In this document: in pieces, positions 57,289 to 64,000 of the stretch
How positions within the stretch are numbered: position 1 is the stretch's first letter
Layout: each line of letters starts with the position of its first letter
Program-made: the position numbers and the translations under genes
Assembly (NCBI RefSeq): GCF_026319305.1
Contig: NZ_JAPDMV010000017.1
Location: forward strand, 1-64,000
Direction: 5' to 3'
DNA: 64,000 nucleotides
Source of the DNA: Methylophaga sp. OBS4
GTDB taxonomy: Bacteria; Pseudomonadota; Gammaproteobacteria; Nitrosococcales; Methylophagaceae
Notes under the pieces: generated by a model
What the model was told of the DNA's origin: nothing
Seen by the model: only the letters and a program-made list of their open reading frames with translations
The model's database searches: none

Positions 57289-58525
57289 TGCCCAGCACTA
57301 TCCATTTTTGAGAGGTCAACCCTTCCAGCCCTACCGGGCCACGGGCATGAATCTTGTCAGTCGAGATACCGATTTCAGCGCCAAGACCATATTCAAAGCC
57401 ATCAGCAAAACGGGTTGAGGCATTGACCATTACTGAGCTGGAATCCACTTCGGCCAGGAAACGTCTTGCGTTGTGATAGTTCTCAGTCACGATTGTTTCA
57501 GTATGACCTGAGCTGTGCAGATGAATATGTTCCAGCGCGGCATCCAGCCCTTCAACAATTTTGATCGACAGAATCGGGGCCAGATATTCAGTATCCCAGT
57601 CTTCATCCGTTGCCGCATTAATATTTTTAACAATGGCACGTGTGCGGGCACAACCGCGTAACTCCACGCCTTCATCAGCATAGCGTACCGCCAGCCGGGG
57701 CAAAATTTGATCGGCAACAGCCTCGTCGACCAGCAAAGTTTCCATCGCGTTACAGACACCATAGCGATGGCATTTGGCATTGACCGCAATAGCTTCCGCC
57801 ATATCCAGATCGGCGGCGGCATCAATGAAAACATGACAGATCCCATCCAGGTGTTTGATCACAGGCACCCGTGCTTCCTTGCTGATGCGCTCAATCAGGC
57901 TTTTGCCACCGCGGGGAACTATCACATCAACAAATTCAGGCATGGTAATCAGTTGGCCTACCGCCGCCCGATCTGTTGTCTGCACAACTTGCACAGCCGT
58001 ATCAGGCAAACCGGCCTGCTCCAGACCACGGCGGATACAGGCCGCAATAGCCTGATTGGAATGAATGGCTTCACTGCCGCCTCTGAGAATAGTGGCATTG
58101 CCAGATTTCAAGCACAAAGCAGCAGCATCCGCAGTCACATTGGGTCGTGATTCATAAATAATACCGACCACTCCCAGCGGCACACGCATACGTCCCAGCT
58201 GTATGCCGGAAGGGCGATAAGTCATATCACTGACTTCACCAACCGGATCAGGCAATGCCGCGATCTGCTCCACCCCTTCGGCCATGGCTTCAATCCGCTC
58301 ATCAGACAATGTCAGTCTTTCGAGCAGCGCAGGTTCAAGCCCCTTGGCTGCCCCCGCTTCCAGATCACGGGCATTTTCCGACTTGAGCGTATCAACTGCA
58401 GCGCGAATTTCAGCAGCCATGGCCAGCAAAGCCTGGTTTTTGACCTGAGTACCCGCTCTGGCCAGTACGCGACTGGCTTGCCGGGCATGTTGCCCCAACG
58501 TCTGCATGTACTGATTAACGTCCAA
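57269..58525 (-). CDS. proA: Gamma-glutamyl phosphate reductase
   Basis: A 418-residue proline-synthesis enzyme. [22 protein letters not shown] and GNATILRGG are NADPH-binding signatures, and the catalytic cysteine region is [20 protein letters not shown] at 58525 has AAGGAG 6 nt upstream, a strong case for a TTG start; an ATG at 58507 is less supported. proB is not in the window. Confidence 0.97.
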   Translation of the reverse strand: MDVNQYMQTLGQHARQASRVLARAGTQVKNQALLAMAAEIRAAVDTLKSENARDLEAGAAKGLEPALLERLTLSDERIEAMAEGVEQIAALPDPVGEVSDMTYRPSGIQLGRMRVPLGVVGIIYESRPNVTADAAALCLKSGNATILRGGSEAIHSNQAIAACIRRGLEQAGLPDTAVQVVQTTDRAAVGQLITMPEFVDVIVPRGGKSLIERISKEARVPVIKHLDGICHVFIDAAADLDMAEAIAVNAKCHRYGVCNAMETLLVDEAVADQILPRLAVRYADEGVELRGCARTRAIVKNINAATDEDWDTEYLAPILSIKIVEGLDAALEHIHLHSSGHTETIVTENYHNARRFLAEVDSSSVMVNASTRFADGFEYGLGAEIGISTDKIHARGPVGLEGLTSQKWIVLGSGQIRE

Positions 58526-58582
58526 GAATTTCTCCTTACAAATTTTCTGTGATAAGCATCGCTAGTACAATGAGTCTAAGTA

Positions 58583-59593
58583 CTAGCTGCCTGCCACCTG
58601 CAGGCAGAGTTTTTCCAGCAAGCGCCATGGGCAGCTTTTCACGACCCCTTTGGCAGCCTGATCGATTTCTGCCATCTGTTGCAGGAATTGCTGCCAGCGC
58701 ATACTGTCATGACGTTGCAAAGCCTGACGCATGGTGGGTTTGTTTTTATCCCACACCGGCGGTTTCTGTGATGCAAAAGCCTGATCCAGCTGCACGCCCT
58801 GCTGCAGTTGCACGGCCATATCCACTGCACGATGTATTGACCACGACACAGCAGAAAAAACTGCCAGTATATCAACACCTTCAGCGCGTAAACGTTCAAT
58901 TATACGCGGGACTTTGTCACGCTGTCCCAAAAACACACTGTCCATCAATCCAAAGGCTTCAAAACGGGCGTTATCGGCGACAGATTGCAGGATGGTCTTT
59001 TCATCAAGCTGACCATCCGTAACAAGCAGTTGTAATTTGTCGATTTCCTGTGCTGCAGCAAACAAATTACCTTCGACGCGTTCAGCAATCAGTGTTGCCA
59101 ACTGCCTGTCAATTTTAAGCCCGCGTTGCTGTACGCGCTGACTGATCCAGCCAGGTAATTGCGCAGCATCGACTGGCCATAGCGGCACGGTAACACCCAG
59201 CTTGTCGAGCGCAGTGAACCATTTGCTTTTTTGCGCTGCCGCAGCAATTTTGCCGCTGATAATCAGCACGGTTGTATCTGCGGGAGGCGCTGCGGCGAGT
59301 TGGCGTAAGGCTTCACCACCGTCCTTGCCGGGGCTGCCTGAGGGCAGGCGGATTTCTATCAGACGTTGACTGGCAAACAGCGACAGGTTTTGATCCCGCC
59401 ACTTGATCTGAGACCAGTCGAAGTGACCTTCCACATGCCAGACCTCGCGGTCATTAGCACCGGACTGACGGGCGACTTGACGGATTTTATCCGCAGCTTC
59501 CTCTACCAGCAGCGCCTCATCACCATAGACCAGATATACAGGTTTGAGCGCTTGTTGCAGTGTGTTGTCTAACTGTTCTGCTTTGAGCCGCAT
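58583..59593 (-). CDS. holA: DNA polymerase III subunit delta
   Basis: A 336-residue clamp-loader subunit. The N-terminal segment VYLVYGDEALLVEEAADKIR and a C-terminal domain with VSWSIHRAVDMA fit HolA; it loads the beta clamp. It follows lptE by 3 bp and precedes proA, the order leuS-lptE-holA being conserved. Confidence 0.95.
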   Translation of the reverse strand: MRLKAEQLDNTLQQALKPVYLVYGDEALLVEEAADKIRQVARQSGANDREVWHVEGHFDWSQIKWRDQNLSLFASQRLIEIRLPSGSPGKDGGEALRQLAAAPPADTTVLIISGKIAAAAQKSKWFTALDKLGVTVPLWPVDAAQLPGWISQRVQQRGLKIDRQLATLIAERVEGNLFAAAQEIDKLQLLVTDGQLDEKTILQSVADNARFEAFGLMDSVFLGQRDKVPRIIERLRAEGVDILAVFSAVSWSIHRAVDMAVQLQQGVQLDQAFASQKPPVWDKNKPTMRQALQRHDSMRWQQFLQQMAEIDQAAKGVVKSCPWRLLEKLCLQVAGS

Positions 59594-59596
59594 AGC

Positions 59597-60094
59597 CTAT
59601 TGCATGGCAGACAGACGTCTGAGAATGCTGTTGACCAGTTGTTTATTGAGCGCTTCACGCAAAACACGTTCCTGCTCGTCCATCGCCAGCACCTGATTGC
59701 GGTCAAACTGATAATCACGCCGGGCTTCGACACGCTGAACCTCACTCATCGGCTTGCCTTTATCATCGGTGACCTGAAAACGCACCCAGGCTTCCAGCTC
59801 GAACTCACGCACTTTTGCATCTGAACCAACTGACAACACATGACGCTGATAACGGTTTTCAAGCACCGTGAAAATGGCGGCGCCTTCCTGGTATTCATCC
59901 AATACAACAATGCCATTACGAGTCAGGGCACGCTTGAGTTCGAGACCGAAATAATCCTGTTGTGTATTGACCCCTTGCAGGTACATAGTTTTCAGTGCTT
60001 CCGGAACGGTGGCCTCGCCGCGTAAGTGAAAGCCGCAACCGGCCAGGGCAAGCAGTAAAAAACCCAACCCTACTTTCGACACAACATGCTTCAT
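59597..60094 (-). CDS. lptE: LPS assembly lipoprotein LptE
   Basis: A 165-residue outer-membrane lipoprotein. The lipobox LALAGCGFHLRG puts the lipidated cysteine at residue 20. With LptD it inserts lipopolysaccharide into the outer membrane. Between leuS (21 bp upstream) and holA. Confidence 0.95.
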   Translation of the reverse strand: MKHVVSKVGLGFLLLALAGCGFHLRGEATVPEALKTMYLQGVNTQQDYFGLELKRALTRNGIVVLDEYQEGAAIFTVLENRYQRHVLSVGSDAKVREFELEAWVRFQVTDDKGKPMSEVQRVEARRDYQFDRNQVLAMDEQERVLREALNKQLVNSILRRLSAMQ

Positions 60095-60115
60095 GGATTC
60101 TATCCTTTGTTAACC

Positions 60116-62581
<2,466 letters not shown>

Positions 62582-62671
62582 TTAAAGTCGGGAACGTGAA
62601 AAGCGCTAAGGATACCTCAGCACGGCTGTGGCTCAAAATAATCTCTGCAATGATAATGAACTGGAACAAAA

Positions 62672-62691
62672 AAGCAGCCCGCAAGCTGCTT
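62672..62691 (-). terminator. Terminator after the H-NS-like gene
   Basis: AAGCAGC and GCTGCTT flank a 6-nt loop, followed on the minus strand by TTTTTTG. An intrinsic terminator for the H-NS-like transcript before leuS. Confidence 0.88.
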
Positions 62692-62721
62692 ATTTGAAAG
62701 GATAAGTAAACTGCGAAATGA

Positions 62722-63105
62722 TCAGCCGACTTTGAATTCCGCCAGCGAGCGCCCCTTGTTCAGTTCCTCAACCAACCACAAAGGCCGCTTGCCAAAACCT
62801 TTCCATGTTTTAGCCGGATCCTGCGGATGCCGGTATTTCACCGCACTTTGCGCCCGTGTTTTCCGTTTGGGCGTCATCGCCACCCGCATGTTTTTTGCCA
62901 CGGCAGTCAACGCCTCAGCAGGCGTGACATTCTTGTTCTTCGCCAGCGCTCTGACCGCATCAGCGACTTCAATGACAGCCGGATCTTTACTGTTGATCTG
63001 GGTAACTTTTTTCTTTTTCAGTTTTTTGATTTGCTGTTTGGACTGGCTGATCAACCTTACCAGCTCCTGCTCGGACAGCTTGTTCAAGTCGATTTTATCG
63101 GTCAT
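62722..63105 (-). CDS. H-NS family DNA-binding protein
   Basis: A 127-residue nucleoid-associated protein. An N-terminal helical region (about 8-35, coiled-coil like, ending in KKLKKKKV) precedes a C-terminal DNA-binding domain with KYRHPQDPAKTWKGFGKRPLW, the H-NS family signature, although the AT-hook-like QGR core reads GFGKRP. The linker is longer than in classic H-NS and very basic. It lies 149 bp upstream of leuS and 44 bp downstream of the ferredoxin gene. Confidence 0.85.
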   Translation of the reverse strand: MTDKIDLNKLSEQELVRLISQSKQQIKKLKKKKVTQINSKDPAVIEVADAVRALAKNKNVTPAEALTAVAKNMRVAMTPKRKTRAQSAVKYRHPQDPAKTWKGFGKRPLWLVEELNKGRSLAEFKVG

Positions 63106-63149
63106 TAACTGACTCCTGAGTCGTGACTAAAATATGAAAGAATGATTAG

Positions 63150-63407
<258 letters not shown>

Positions 63408-63435
63408 TTACTCCAAAAATACTATGTATGAGATC

Positions 63436-64000
<565 letters not shown>

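Overview
This 64 kb window is a chromosomal segment of a gammaproteobacterium. The gene order is typical of that class: metY-rimP-nusA-infB-rbfA-truB-rpsO-pnp, glnA-ntrB-ntrC, cmk-rpsA-ihfB, leuS-lptE-holA, rsfS-rlmH-maf-rng-yhdP-tldD and rsmD-coaD. A cbb3 oxidase operon, a PP-loop/TusA pair and the overall gene mix suggest an aerobic, probably aquatic lineage, possibly Methylophaga-like (Thiotrichales). That placement is an inference from gene content; no marker was compared. Most genes lie on the minus strand. No rRNA, CRISPR array, prophage or intact insertion sequence was seen.

Layout by position. 1-4042: cbb3 cytochrome c oxidase operon ccoNOQP, a 39-residue membrane microprotein and the start of ccoG, with a perfect FNR/Anr box upstream of ccoN. 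4280-14120: one long minus-strand run ileS-lspA-hisC-tyrA-aroA-cmk-rpsA-ihfB plus an Mth938-like gene; many genes overlap. 14288-18853: a DUF3579 gene, a CBS-domain protein, prfC, a Bcr/CflA-type exporter and a DUF815 ATPase. 19141-25825: the most distinctive block, a plus-strand operon with a TonB-dependent receptor, a YfiR-like periplasmic protein, a CHASE8-like/HAMP/PAS histidine kinase, a single-domain response regulator and a REC-GGDEF-EAL protein. 26016-28417: exbB-exbD-exbD-tonB, convergent to it and under a Fur-like box. 28986-31500: modABC. 31568-40879: the pnp to metY transcription/translation operon. 40933-45787: ntrC, ntrB, a DUF4124 protein and glnA with a sigma-54 promoter and NtrC sites. 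45884-48612: tusA, a PP-loop protein and tldD. 48658-49046: a 389-bp MITE-like repeat with 28-bp terminal inverted repeats and TA at both ends. 49044-64000: yhdP, rng, maf, rlmH, rsfS, a YdcF-like gene, nadD, proA, holA, lptE, leuS, an H-NS-like gene, a ferredoxin, coaD and the 3' end of rsmD.

Functionally most of the window is housekeeping: respiration, translation, RNA processing, nitrogen control, and amino-acid and cofactor synthesis. The candidate less-described systems are the receptor/YfiR/kinase/c-di-GMP locus, the PP-loop plus TusA pair (probably RNA thiolation), the microprotein in the cco operon and the MITE-like repeat between yhdP and tldD.
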